Assembly: GCA_948474755.1 (NCBI GenBank)
Contig: CAOLHI010002136.1
Span: 682,001 to 746,000, forward strand
Reading direction: 5' to 3'
DNA length: 64,000 bases
From: Ctenosaura bakeri
Taxonomy: Eukaryota; Chordata; Lepidosauria; Squamata; Iguanidae
The notes below the pieces were generated by a model. It did no database searches, was not told where the DNA came from, and worked only from the letters and a program-made list of their open reading frames with translations. Positions 23,546 to 38,015 of the stretch are shown here, in pieces (the first letter of the stretch is position 1; each line of letters opens with the position of its first letter). The position numbers and the translations under genes are program-made.

Positions 23546-26048
23546 AGTCTGTTCTTTTTTTCAGCTTGATTAAAAACAAGCCTCTTTCTGCTTAATCAGT
23601 TAAAAAATGAAGGATACAAATTAATTCAGAATTGCTGCTATGTCTCTCAGTTGACAGATAGATGTTCTTTCGGGGGTTAACACTTTCACATAAGAACAGT
23701 ATTTGCTGTATATTATTAGCAAAAGTCTGTTTAAAGGTAAAATTATTAAATTGACATTTCCAAAGCAATACACTCAGGGGAAAAAATGCAACTTTCAGAC
23801 AAAAGAAGATGGGACATGAGAGTTACTCTACAGCAGCACAAAGCTACTCTTACAAACAGATGGCTGTACCAGGCCCTGCTGGGTACATCCCTCAAGCACA
23901 GTAATCAATAGGCAAAGCAGAAGCTAAACAACAACCAACCCAGTCCTACACTCTGATGCACACACAGGTACTAGCACAAGTACTAGCAAGTTTAGGATGT
24001 TTGTTTGTAAAGCATATAAAAGATTTACTTACAATGTTTGTCCATAATCAAATACATGGCCTAATGGAAGAGAGAGAAGAGAAAATGGCTGCAGGTTACA
24101 CTGATATTGAAAAAGAGCATGGAAAAGTAAACAAAGAGAAGTCAGCGGACATGCAAATATTTAAGTATGCACAGGCCCACACTACAAGCACCTTGCCCAC
24201 CAGTGCTCCCTTGACATCCCATCATTGTCTTCAGGGGTTGGTGGCTTTGTGCCTGAAGATAGAAGGTCAGGATTCTTGCACTTCTGTTCCTTACGGAGAC
24301 AATTAATGGGCCTTGCTGGGACTAAGATTTCCCCTATGAGGTGCCTTTTTGTGAACTCTCTAAGGTGCAGTGGATCTTGCAAAACATAATTAATCTTGTC
24401 ATTTGATTGTTTATTGTATCTTTCTCCTGTCATTTCCTCTGTGTCAAATTTCAGACAACATGTGCCCCAGGACATCAGTATCTCTTTTGTACTTTTTAAG
24501 ATGCATATTATGAGGCAAGGCACACCAAAAAACCACCAATGCCATACTTCTGCTAGATTTCCCACTGCCTTGTTGGCTAGCCCAGCATGTGTTTCCTTCC
24601 TCTCACCTTCAAATCTTCTTCTCTTCAGCCTAAAAGTGGCACATACTTGGTTGTGAACATGCCCTGACTTTCTTCACAGAGCTATATCACAGGCATCTTT
24701 TAAAAAACAAAACAGAACAGAACAAGTCTAAAATATCTTTAATGTGAGGTTACTGATACAAGTTATTCAACAGGTCAAAATCAGATAAAAACATCAAGCC
24801 AAAACTATGACATGATTGACTTTATACCAGTGATGTTCTTTCAAACAGTATTAATGACTTAGCAAACACTTCTTGAACAAGATGCTATTTATATACTTAC
24901 ATGTAGGCATAGACAAATGATACATATGACCCTCAACATTTCATTTTCTTGCATAAGACCTATTTCTATGTGTATTGCTTTTGATATCTGGGAAGTTATG
25001 CCACAACGGTGGTGTCACTCTAAACTTCATTGCTTCCAATTTATTATGTCTGTAACAACCTGAACATACTTTTGTTCCACTTTTCTTTAGGTCATTGTGA
25101 TTGTCATCTGTCATTACGTGGAAAGAATGTGACAATTTGATAACAGGTTAAGATTTTTATATTGTGCCAAAATGGCATAGGAGTCTTAACTGTGGAGAAG
25201 CCTTTTTTGGCAGAGCTCTACCTGAATGGAGCAACATGCAAAGTGGAGCTCAGCCTGAGATCATTGATCATCATTAGCTGTTTGATCTTACAGCATTTGA
25301 AACAATATTCTTAAAACACACTTTTTCAGATCTTCTCAAAGGAAGTTACATTCAAAAGGCAAGACATGAGGCTGTGATGTTTTCCTCCTCTCCTGGCCTC
25401 TTGGGGCCCTTGCCTGTCAGCTGCTTCATTTACAGATTTCCTTTGGCCAGCTTCCATCCACTTCTGGCCCTGCAGTCAAGCTAATGAATTGTTACAGAAC
25501 AATTATTTCAAAATGGGTAAAACTGATACTACAGAGATCAGGGAGTAAACTTCCATGCGTAGTGGAGATTGAAATCTTACACAAAAAATAAAATGGAATG
25601 CACTTAATTTAATGACTTTTTATGTCCATTCATAGCTTGCAAATTATTATTTAATATATTTCTTAACTGAAAATCTGTGCATTAAATCTGTGGATTTCAG
25701 AAACGTCACCCATCAATGTGTAGCAAGGTTTCATCTGTAAATTAGAAGGTGTGCATCTAGTCCAGTATAATGTATCCAATTTGGACCTAGGCCAGAACTG
25801 AGCAGACAAACTGGATATTTTGACATATGTAAACGTATTGTTGACCAAATATATTGGCACATGCCAACAGAACTTGAGTGGCAGCAGCATAAAGGCTGCT
25901 ATGACAAAGGCACTGGTAGCCTAAAGATTGTTGATGTATGCTTTCCCATCATTTATGGCTTATGGGCAACCATAAGGAAAACCTATCATGCAGTTCTCAT
26001 GGCAAGATTTGCTCAGAGAAGATGTGCAATTGCATTCCTCTGAAGCTA
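23546..26048. other. No gene recognised
   Basis: Intergenic between the CR1 and a SINE. No exon of a known family was found. Confidence 0.45.
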
Positions 26049-26166
26049 AGAGTGTGTGCTTTGCTCAGGGTCACCCAGTGGGTTTCCATGGCCAACCAGG
26101 GATTCAGACCTTGGTCCCCTAGAATCCCTGTCCAATGTTCAAACCACTATACCACACTGGCTCTCA
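26049..26166 (-). mobile_element. tRNA-derived SINE, 5' half
   Basis: Reverse complement starts GAGAGCCAGTGTGGTATAG, then the B-box-like region and CCACTGGGTGACCCTGAGC. Same family as seven or more other copies in the window. Confidence 0.8.
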
Positions 26167-26289
26167 AAAAAAAAAATAGGCCCAAAGTAGGGAGTAACTA
26201 TTCTCTTTCCCAGGAAGAAAAGAGTATTGAGGAGGCTCTCTTGCAAGTGAAAGGCCTTCCAAACAGTGTATGACTTGTTTCCAGGCACA

Positions 26290-26760
26290 ATTCAAAGTGT
26301 TGGCTAATACCTATAAGGGACTATACAACTCGTATCCAGACTCCAGACTAAAAGAGTATATCTACTCCTATGAGCCTCCTCGGACCCTGAGGTCCACAGG
26401 AGAGGACCTTCTCTCAGTCCCAAAACATCCGCAGGCTCGGTGGGTGGGAACATAAGAAAGAACTCTCTTGGTGACTGCTGCTAGACTTTAGAATCCCCCT
26501 AGGGAGGCCAGAGTGCTGTCATGTCAGCAGGCAAAACCCTTTTTACAGGCTTTTAGCATTGAAGGCTGCATTGTTTTTAAATGTATTTTAAACCATTTTT
26601 TTTAAACCATTAAAATGTATTTTAAACCATTTTTTAAGAGTACATTTTAAATTGTTTCAACCTTTTTGATAGTTCAATTATGTCTTAATGTTGTTGTTTT
26701 TTAGTGTGTTTTTAATTTTACTGTTATTATTTTATCAGCTGCTGAGAGTCCGTCTTGGGA
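26290..26760 (+). mobile_element. L2-type LINE 3' relic
   Basis: Plus-strand translation near 26360-26450 gives YEPPRTLRSTGEDLLSVP, matching the C-terminal RT-proximal motif of L2/CR1-clade LINEs (RTLRSS..LLVVP). It is followed by a T-rich 3' UTR with repeated TTTTAAACCATT and ends near CTGCTGAGAGTCCG. Confidence 0.6.
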
Positions 26761-27420
26761 ATCAGTCCCGGTATCTTGATGAAGATACCTTTCAGCTTTC
26801 TGAATCTTACCTTCCACCCCACTGTCAAAGCAATTCACAAGATAGTGGTTAAACAGACTCTCAGATGTGTGGGCTACTATCATCATGATTACCACCTCCA
26901 TTTTAGTGATGACTTGGAATTTTTCAAAATGCCACAAAATCCTGAATGTCCAGATTTAAATGACTGAAAAGGTGAATTCCATATTAGGCATTATTGTGAA
27001 AACAACTGGTATTTTCACAAACATCTGTGGTGCAGCACACACTTGGCTGGAGGAACTCTCACCCAAAAATAGGATATAGTGACTGGAACATGGTTGCTTA
27101 GAAAAATAAGCACAAATTTTAGGAAAATGGACATGGTATGGAGAAAGTGCATTGAGAATTTCTTCCTCTCTCATAGCGATCTCCTGGGATCAGCTAATGA
27201 CACTAAAAAGCAGGAGACTAAGGACAAACAACAGGAAAGACTTCATGTATGAAACAGGCAGCTGGTGAAATACATTGTCACATTATGTGACAATGGCTAC
27301 TAGGCTAGCTTGGATGGCTCTAAAAGGGGTCTGGCAAATTTGTGGAGGAAAATCTCTTCCATGGCTTGTAGTCATGGCTAAATGCAGCCGCTACATTTCA
27401 GAGGCAGTTAGCCTTTCTGT

Positions 27421-27632
27421 GAGAGCGAGCATGGTTTGAGTGCTGGGCTACAACCCTGGCGACCAGAGTTCAATTCCCCACTCAGCCATGGAAATCCACT
27501 AGGTGACCTTGGGCTTGTCACATCTTCACAGCCCCCTGAAAACCCTATGTTGTGTGCCTTCAAGTTACTTCCAACTTATGCCTTAGGGTTGCCATAAGTT
27601 GGAAATGATTTGGAGGCACACAGCAGCAACAA
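27421..27632 (+). mobile_element. tRNA-derived SINE, nearly full length
   Basis: Head GAGAGCGAGCATGGTTTGAG, middle CCATGGAAATCCACTAGGTG, tail TTGGAAATGATTTGGAGGCA followed by CAGCAGCAACAA. Confidence 0.8.
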
Positions 27633-28834
27633 GCCCTTCTGTACTATTTCTTGGGGATTAACAGCAGGAAAAGACTATTTCCTTCATCCCCTACTTACAG
27701 GCTTTCTAAAGATATCCGGTGGATAGCCACTGGGGGATATAGGACTGCAGACCTTTACTCTGCTCCAATCAGGGTCTTAGTAGTTATTTAAATCAATACA
27801 AATTGTGTAAAACAGAAGAAGAAAAGATTTGTCTGAAATGCAATCTGTAAACTGCTCCAGGATGACAGACAATTGTGAGTTGGAGTGGTTACCTTTTTAT
27901 CTTATGGTAACAAGGGTCTATGAACAAGAAAGAAAAGTGAAGACTCGTGTCATTAAAAGTAGATACTCCTAACAGAATAGTTTGGCAAAAAAGGAAAAAA
28001 AAGTTATAAAATGAAGATGACAGAGTCATCTTAATCAGTAATGTATTTCATCAAATTTCTTCAGTGGCTGAATGACATAAAGACGGGAACAGAAAGAACA
28101 GTTTATTGAGATCCCAAATTCACAACTACCAAGCATTCCACCTAGATCTTCATATGTACTATTAAAGCATGTAGTAGGTAGGCAGGTAGAATAGAAAGTT
28201 CATTTGTAGAATCAGTGAAGTCAGTTTAATAGTGTCTACTTCTTAGTGTTTAATAGTGTCATGAGGTTAGGATTGTGCTGCCAGTTTATTCTTAGTCAAA
28301 TTAGTTTTGCAAAATATGTAGAATGCTATTTATTACTATTATTGTTGTATATCTGTACAAACCTGATGTGGGGGTTATAAAAAAAAGTTCCATAACTGGC
28401 TGATGTTCTTTCAGAAGCAAAGCTAAATTATCTTTATGTTCAAGACGGTTAAAGACTGGGAAAATACATTGCTTTTCTTTTAAGAGAGCAATACAATAAC
28501 ACAGAGCAAAATACACCTGGAGATGGACAATCTATGGTTTCTAATAAAAGGTGAATAGTTATCAAGAATTTAAAAAAGCCACATGTGATACTTGTTTGGA
28601 ATTTTTATTTCTTTAAAATAATTCATACAAATGGATACAGTCACAAACATGATTTCAACCCAAAATATTGCTAGCCTACCACATTACCAGGAAAGAATCC
28701 ATGTAGGCAATGAAATGCTGCTACTTTTCAGTAGTCTAGTGCCTCTTTCAATCTCTCTCTTTCTGTTGCTGCACCCCAACAATAATATATACTTTAATGG
28801 TGACAAAAAGCATGATGCTTGTTTATACAAAATC
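27633..28834. other. CTBP1 downstream flank
   Basis: No other gene seen. May include the end of a longer CTBP1 3' UTR if the AATAAA at 28604-28609 is used. Confidence 0.45.
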
Positions 28835-29489
28835 TTTATTTCCACCTCAGAAACCTCTTTGAAATGTCTTCATTCTGAAATAAGGGAAATTTGTGCCAAA
28901 ATTAAGAGAAACTTGTTTTTATTTTATTAAATTATTCTAAAAAATAAGACAAGAAGGTAGAAAAAACAATGCACTGTGTGGCTTAGAAAGAAAAATGGGA
29001 TAAAATTGTTGTCCTGAGAAGTTCACCAACTGCCTCATTTTTGGGCATTTTTAAACATATAAAAACAAAGGATCTCAAAATCTCAAAACTGGTTTGTCGA
29101 ATGCCTCCCTTATGTTTTTTTTTTCCTCGTTGACCACTAAGCAAACAAACCCTTGTTAATGTTCTAAAAACTGTACACAGACAAGTACATTCATGATATA
29201 ATTAACTACTAACTTCTCTGGTTTAACAAAGAACCCAATAGGACACAGAAACAGTGAATCAGGTCACTGGACAGGGACAAACTACATTTTATATGGAGGA
29301 ATAAAAGTTTTTGAATCTTCTTTCCTTTTCCCACCATTGTTTTTCGTTATACTGCATATTGGACCAGTTTCTAAAACATATATGGCCTCCTCTGTATGTG
29401 TGTGGTTTTGCATCTATTGAAAGTCCAAATGATTTCCCAACACTTTCCAAAGTGGCAACCACCAACATTGGGAATGATGTTCTCTTAGG
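28835..29489 (-). other. CTBP1: CTBP1 3' UTR (extent inferred)
   Basis: Non-coding sequence after the CTBP1 stop. Minus-strand AATAAA hexamers occur at 28835-28840, 28918-28928 (two overlapping) and 28604-28609, so the transcript could end at about 28.9, 28.8 or 28.6 kb. I chose 28835 as the provisional limit because it gives a UTR of roughly the size known from mammals. Transcript data would be needed to choose. Confidence 0.55.
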
Positions 29490-29702
<213 letters not shown>

Positions 29703-29884
29703 TTAACTTTTTTGACATTCACTATTTGAATCAAAACATACTGAAACTAGCTGTCAGTATATACTGTCAGTACAGGGCAGAATAGTTTACAGAGGGCAGA
29801 AGAAAGCATTGCCACTCTGGAAACTGTCTTGAGAACAGCCTGATTAAATGAGAGATGACAAAAACTTCTCTTCCTGCATTCTTA

Positions 29885-31630
<1,746 letters not shown>

Positions 31631-31938
31631 TTAAAAATAAACAGCTACACTGAAAAGTAATCGTGTTTCCTGGGTATTTAGTTCTGTTCATGTTCTGCTA
31701 ACTGAACAGTCAAAAACTTAAAACCTATAGGTGAACTCCCATTTTAGATTTTGATACCATAAACAGCAATAATAATATTGACAAAACAGCAAGGTGAACA
31801 ATACTTCCTTAAGTAAAAGTTTCAGATGAAGATGATTTCAAAGCCAAGGGTATAGACGTTTTCATAGAATTTTCTGCGTGGAGGCCAGATATAAATGTAA
31901 TAATAGTACAATACAAATAGTTAAGACAGCATCTAGAG

Positions 31939-32716
31939 CAGTGGTTCTCAACCTTCCTAATGCCGCAACCCCTTAATACAGTTCCTCATGTTGTGGTGAC
32001 CTCCAACCATAAAATTATTTATTTATTATTTGCAATGCCCTCCCCCAGCAAAGGTCTCCTCGCCCGCCAGGAACGGGGGGGGGCGCAGGGAAAGAGGAGC
32101 CACACGTTCCCCCAGGAAAAAACTCCGAGAACCCCCCCAGGCTCTGCTTCTGCTCTCTCTTTTCCGCTGGGGGAGCAGTGTGGGAAAAGTTTCCAGAGTG
32201 TTGACCCTGGCTGTGGGGGGAGGAATCCCAGCACCTTTGTCTTTTGCCCCGGGCGCAGATCACCCCCCTGGAAAAGCACCGCCTTGTGCCCCCCGGCACT
32301 TCCACAGCGCCCCCTTCCGTGGCGAGTGGGGCGGGGGGAGGGTGGTGAGTGGTGAGGCGGGGGCTTGCCCTGCGTACTGCCGCCGCCCCTCCAAGCTGGC
32401 CCGTCAGATGGGAGGTTCCCCGGTAGCGGAGAAGGGGAGCGATTTCAGTCCCTTCTGAACGGGGCAGGAGGACGCGAGTGCGTGGCTGGCGCTTCCGCAC
32501 CACCACTCCTGCTGTGGTGACGCTGTGGCTGCACACGCTCCCGCCAAAGGGGGCAGGAGGGCGCGAGCGCGTGGCTCGCGCTTGCGCACCACCACTGAGG
32601 AGAGAATGGAGCCTAAGACCATCGGAAATACATATTTTCCAATGGTCTTAGGCGACCCCTGTGAAAGGGTCGTTCGACCCCCAAAGAGGCCGCGACCCAC
32701 AGGTTGAGAACTGCTG
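31939..32716. mobile_element. SPIN-like hAT element with GC-rich core, in a CTBP1 intron
   Basis: The left end CAGTGGTTCTCAACCTTCC and the right end AGGTTGAGAACTGCTG are SPIN-type terminal inverted repeats. The flanks ATCTAGAG and CTCTAGAG are an 8-bp target duplication with one difference. Sub-terminal sequence is also SPIN-like: CAGTTCCTCATGTTGTGGTG on the left, and on the right a palindrome (32612-32652, CCTAAGACCATCGGAAA...TTTCC.ATGGTCTTAGG) and GAAAGGGTCGTTCGACCCCC. The core (about 32040-32600) is very GC- and CpG-rich and contains a 47-bp direct repeat (32461-32507 and 32550-32596, 43/47 identical). It has no transposase. Open frames across it reflect base composition. Confidence 0.85.
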
Positions 32717-33696
32717 CTCTAGAGAAAATGGCGGGATTTGCAGTAAGTTGTGGTGGCATTATACATGAAGTTACCAATTCTACCAATTCAACAAGAGATT
32801 ATATAAGCATGTACACAATTCAATAATCCAAGCTTCTTCTTATATTACACCCGGCCTAAACAGTACTCTAATGGCTCAAACTGGTTCTGTAAAACTGGGA
32901 TAAAATGGGATGAGGGAACTTAACAAAATCATTTTATAGTACTATCTTGAGGGCAATGAAAAAAGATCAGAGATCTTTCACAACATCTCTAGTGTTTGCA
33001 TCCATGAGAACAATAATTTCCTACTGTCTGAATCAATTTCAATTAACAGAGCCTGTTAGGTCCCACAGATATCATCAAAACCTACTACAAGGATCTCAGC
33101 AAATTCACCAAAATATGCTACCTGTATCTCAGTAAATTCATAGCAAGAAAGGGTAGATGGAAATCATGTTATGCAAATAAACTGCAGATTTTTTAAACTG
33201 CAGGTACAGACTCTATGAAGAAATGTGCCTATCGCCTCAAAATCTGAGGGAAGAGAGTTGGGAATACATTAATTTCCTACTATCTGGGAGCACAAGTGAA
33301 CGGAATATGCTACCTTGCCATGGAGAAATTACTTATATTAACAGAAACAAAAGGCCACATAAAAAACTGGACAAACTGACTTCTTCCTCCTGCAAATACA
33401 GAAAGGTATACAAAGGTCTCGTCACTTATTATATGGATCTGGACTTGTGTTTTTTTTTTAAATAAACAAATGTGGGGTACATTTTATTTTCTTCTCTAGG
33501 CTACTGTTTACTCTGGCTAACCCAGAGGTCCTCAGAAGTATATTTTTAATAAGGAGGGCTCAGCAAGTACATGAGGTACTAGGAATATGCAAATTTTTTG
33601 AAAGGACCATATAAATGCCTCCAAAAACAAGGATCTCTTTCTTCTTCTGATGGATGAGGCACTAATTTAAAAACACACAGACCAAAAGCACAGTCA

Positions 33697-33858
<162 letters not shown>

Positions 33859-34214
33859 TTAAAATGTGTAATAAACTTCTTGAGACAGATCTTTATGATC
33901 AAAAGAAACACCTGTGATGAGGAAAGTCAACAGAAAGTGGACCACTAACTGGTTGAACCATCCTGGAAAAATATGATTAAGAAGTATTTTTTTATAAATG
34001 TGTTTCTCACCACTTAGGCTTTATGGGTGCAAATATCTAAGTCAGACTAATAAAAATGCACCTTTATCATGACTAGGTGAACAAAGTTGAAGCAAAAAAG
34101 TACATTTTGCATGTTAGCTGTATTGCAAATTTAGGAAATTCTGAGGAAAATCTTTCAGAAAATGGTTAAAACACATTCCATTTAGTTAAAATGGCCCTAA
34201 ACTTGTGCTCTATA

Positions 34215-34382
34215 CCGTATTTGCCGGCATATAAGACATATCAGCATATAAGACACACTTCTTTTATATGTCAGCAAATACTATTTACCAGTGTAGAAAA
34301 CACACTAGCATATAAGATGCACCCCATTTTCAAAGAGTATTTTTTGGGAAGAAAAGTGAATCTTATAAGCTAGCAAATAGGG
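34215..34382. mobile_element. Tc1/mariner-like MITE in a CTBP1 intron
   Basis: Terminal inverted repeats CCGTATTTGCCGGCATATAA and (complement of the right end) CCCTATTTGCTAGCTTATAA. TATA on both sides fits TA target duplication. Internal ATATAAGAC motifs recur four times. Confidence 0.75.
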
Positions 34383-35936
34383 TATAATGCATGAAAGTCA
34401 GGCCACAATTAAGGAAATTCAAGGATTAATTATTGAATGAAAATACCCTGGCCTTATTTAGGATATATATAATTGGAGAAAAAGCATATATTGGTTTTTC
34501 TAGCATCTATAAACACAAAAACAAGCCCCAGGCCACTTTTCTGCAAGTTTTAAAAGCAAAGCTCACAGAAATTACTAAAAGTACAATAATAAAATATGTT
34601 TGCTCATTCATATTTGCTTACTGTTCCTTCCCTTAATATATCAAAACAGAATAATGTGTGTATCTTAAGCCATAACGAATGTTACAGCAAAAGTGTAAAC
34701 ATAATGAAAAAATATGTAACCTATTAACAACTTATCAAAACACCTGTATATTCCAATTTCCTTTAGTAAAATAAAAACCTTTCAGGAAACTGAGAACTGT
34801 AACTTTCAGTAACATGATTAACTTGTGTTTGTTTCATCTGGAACTGTTCAGACTTTACAAATCTGCAAGAAAATGTATAAATTTAACCTTGTATTTTCTT
34901 TGGTTCTCTGAATAAACATTCTGAAAGCACATCCTAGATTTATTCATCCCATAAATTAACATTATTCCACAAATGAACAGACTTTAACACTGAAATTTAT
35001 TTCCTGTTGAAGATTCTAGTTCACATACAATGCTGGGGAAAGTAACAAGAATCAAATGAGGAATGGTACAAATTACTTTGGAGACTGGCAGAATGAATAA
35101 TGCAGTCAAGCACAGGTTGCCAATCCCTAACCAGTAACGCAATGAGTTGCTTTTGGAGAATATCATTCTCCAAAGGAGCTTAAGAGAGGAGGCTATCCTT
35201 AAGAACCATGGTACAAATCAGTATTCAAGGACAAGAGCTGATTTCATCAGATGTATGCAGTCATCAGACGTCAGAGAAGTCACTGAATATTCAAAAGTAC
35301 TATTTCACATGCAATCCTTCACCTGCAGGTTAAATGTGGAGAACAGTCCTTTTCACTGGTGATGCAGGTCTCAGAATTACTTGAGATAAATAAAACACAC
35401 ATAAAGTTATGTCTGTAAGAACTGTGGGCAATTTGCAAATATCTGAAAGCCCAAATGACCTTTTTCTATTATCTTTCACAAGTAGTTTTCCAAATAAATT
35501 AACTGGGAAGGGAAGCTTTGGCACTGAACACAAGGGGGCACTAGTCACTCATTACACTTAGTCCAATTGTGACATGCAGAAGTTTCCTCAGAGTGCCATT
35601 TATCAGCTTTAAATGCTTAAATAAATAAAGATCAAAGTTATAAATCACGACAGGATACATTTTTTCTTTCCCAAATAGAAGCTGTGGGTCATACAAAACA
35701 GAAAATAGAGTTATTTCCACAAATACGCATATTTGTGTAGCAAGCAAGCAAGTACCGTACTACAATAACTTTGTAGTATGGTGTTAAGGATATTGCCCTG
35801 ACTTGCAGGACTGTTTTAACAAGTACTTTGGTAATGTTCATGTATTTTGAATGCTAATAATTGCTACAAAAATGATGCTCACCTTATCGATCGCAATTCA
35901 ATACGGAACCATTTCAAAGGCAGTTTAACAAGTTTT

Positions 35937-36070
35937 ATGTGGCTTAAGCTTTCGTGGACTCCAACAAAGTATAAGGTGGGCTGAAGTCCACAAATCTTAA
36001 GCCACGTGCAGTGTGCTAGTCTTAAGGTTCCACAGGACTGTGGTGGTTTTGCTGCAACAGATTAACATGC
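35937..36070. repeat. Interspersed repeat with internal palindrome
   Basis: Same pattern as 3735-3920: arms GTGGCTTAAGCTTTCGTGGAC and AGTCCACAAATCTTAAGCCAC, then CTTAAGGTTCCACAGGACTG and GCTGCAACAGATTAACATG. It abuts the CTBP1 exon at 36100-36314 on its donor side but does not overlap it. Confidence 0.6.
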
Positions 36071-36078
36071 TCATCTCA

Positions 36079-36330
<252 letters not shown>

Positions 36331-37412
36331 TTACAAAAAATGTTAGGCAGGTGTAAAGCAACCACATATATAGTTCACAAACGCAGTGCTAAACTATAAT
36401 TTCAAATTATATGCTTGTGTATTTGTCTTCCTCTCTTCCTCCAACGTCTCTGTGAACGGAAACCTTCACTTTCTTTTTCAGTGAACTATCATTTATCATT
36501 GTAGACAAAAGTAAAGGTGTATTCATAAATTCATAAATAAATTCATAAATTATTCATAAATAAATACAATTTATGAAAACAAGCCACGGTTATTTATCAC
36601 AGTTGATCCGGGTTTCAACCTAATCATAGTCTAATTTAATAAGTCAAGCAATGAATAGAACTTCTGCCCTTGCATAAAACTCATTTGCACCTCTATTTAT
36701 TAAATGAGCAAAGAAATCAGGAGATCTTCTATTAGTCTCTCATTCTGTATGAACCAGGAAGCTATGGTGAATGGTTTCAAAACGTGCCAAGACACAACTC
36801 CACAGCTCAAAATTAAATTAATATTCTGGCTTGTCCCAAAGCTGCTCAGTGATGGTAAACTGGGGAATTGTTGGTTTCTTTGTGCTAACTGCAAAAGCAG
36901 GCAACACAAGGTCTCATTCACATTTCAGCTTATTGATGCAAGGTTGCTGGTATGATTGCCCAAACAAACACACTGAGTAATCGAAATTTGTTGAAAACAG
37001 AAGAATACCTTCTAATCTTTTCATGGCCCTGCCACAGGGAGAGAAGAGTGGGGAGCTCCCAGGGCCAATTTTCATTCACATAATGCTAAACCAGAGTAAC
37101 ATTATGTCTGAACTGAGACTACTAAGGATACACAAAGAGGTTCCCAGCTTTTTCAAGTTCTTGAAGGACAAACAATGGAGTAATTTTAAACACTGGAAAA
37201 CCAATTGCTATGAAACACGATTATCATTGTTTTTACAACTATATTATAAATATATTATTTTGGGGGGAAAACACAGTCCAGTAGGCTTAACTTAAAAGCA
37301 ACTTTCCATTCAAAGAACAGGGCAGCATGGCACTCTCTAGTATCCATAATTCAGTTCTAGCTACAACTACGACTACTATCACCACCACCACCACCGCTGC
37401 TTAGTTTTTCTA

Positions 37413-37631
<219 letters not shown>

Positions 37632-38015
37632 TTAAATGATAAATCACAATGAGTTAGAGTTTACCATGCCTTAGTAAAAGCTCTCTCCCTGCTGTACCCT
37701 AGCCCAAAGCAACTCTGAGAAGTAAACCGTTTGAAAGTCAATGATAGTCAAGGACAATCAGCTATAGTTGAAAAACTATTAATTGTTCTTAAGGGTTATT
37801 GCCAAATAAGATTAAAATTATGTGACCAAAGCAACCAGAAACATTTTGTATGAGTTCACAAATCCTAACACAGAGGTTAATTTTTTTGGTTGGAAAGTGA
37901 CAGCAAATGTTAATGTTTTAGCTTTTCCTTTGAAATGGCTTATCTATACAAGCAGATAACAAAGGCCAGGTGAAAAACAACAATAGATCTGTACAGTAGA
38001 ATGAGATCACATTTT

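Noticed and set aside
32040..32600. CTBP1 promoter CpG island
   Set aside because: It lies between internal coding exons and within a transposon with terminal repeats, not at the 5' end.
32015..32707. Overlapping open frames of up to 173 codons in the GC-rich block
   Set aside because: They occur on both strands and in several frames because stop codons are rare in GC-rich DNA, and they lie inside a SPIN-like element.
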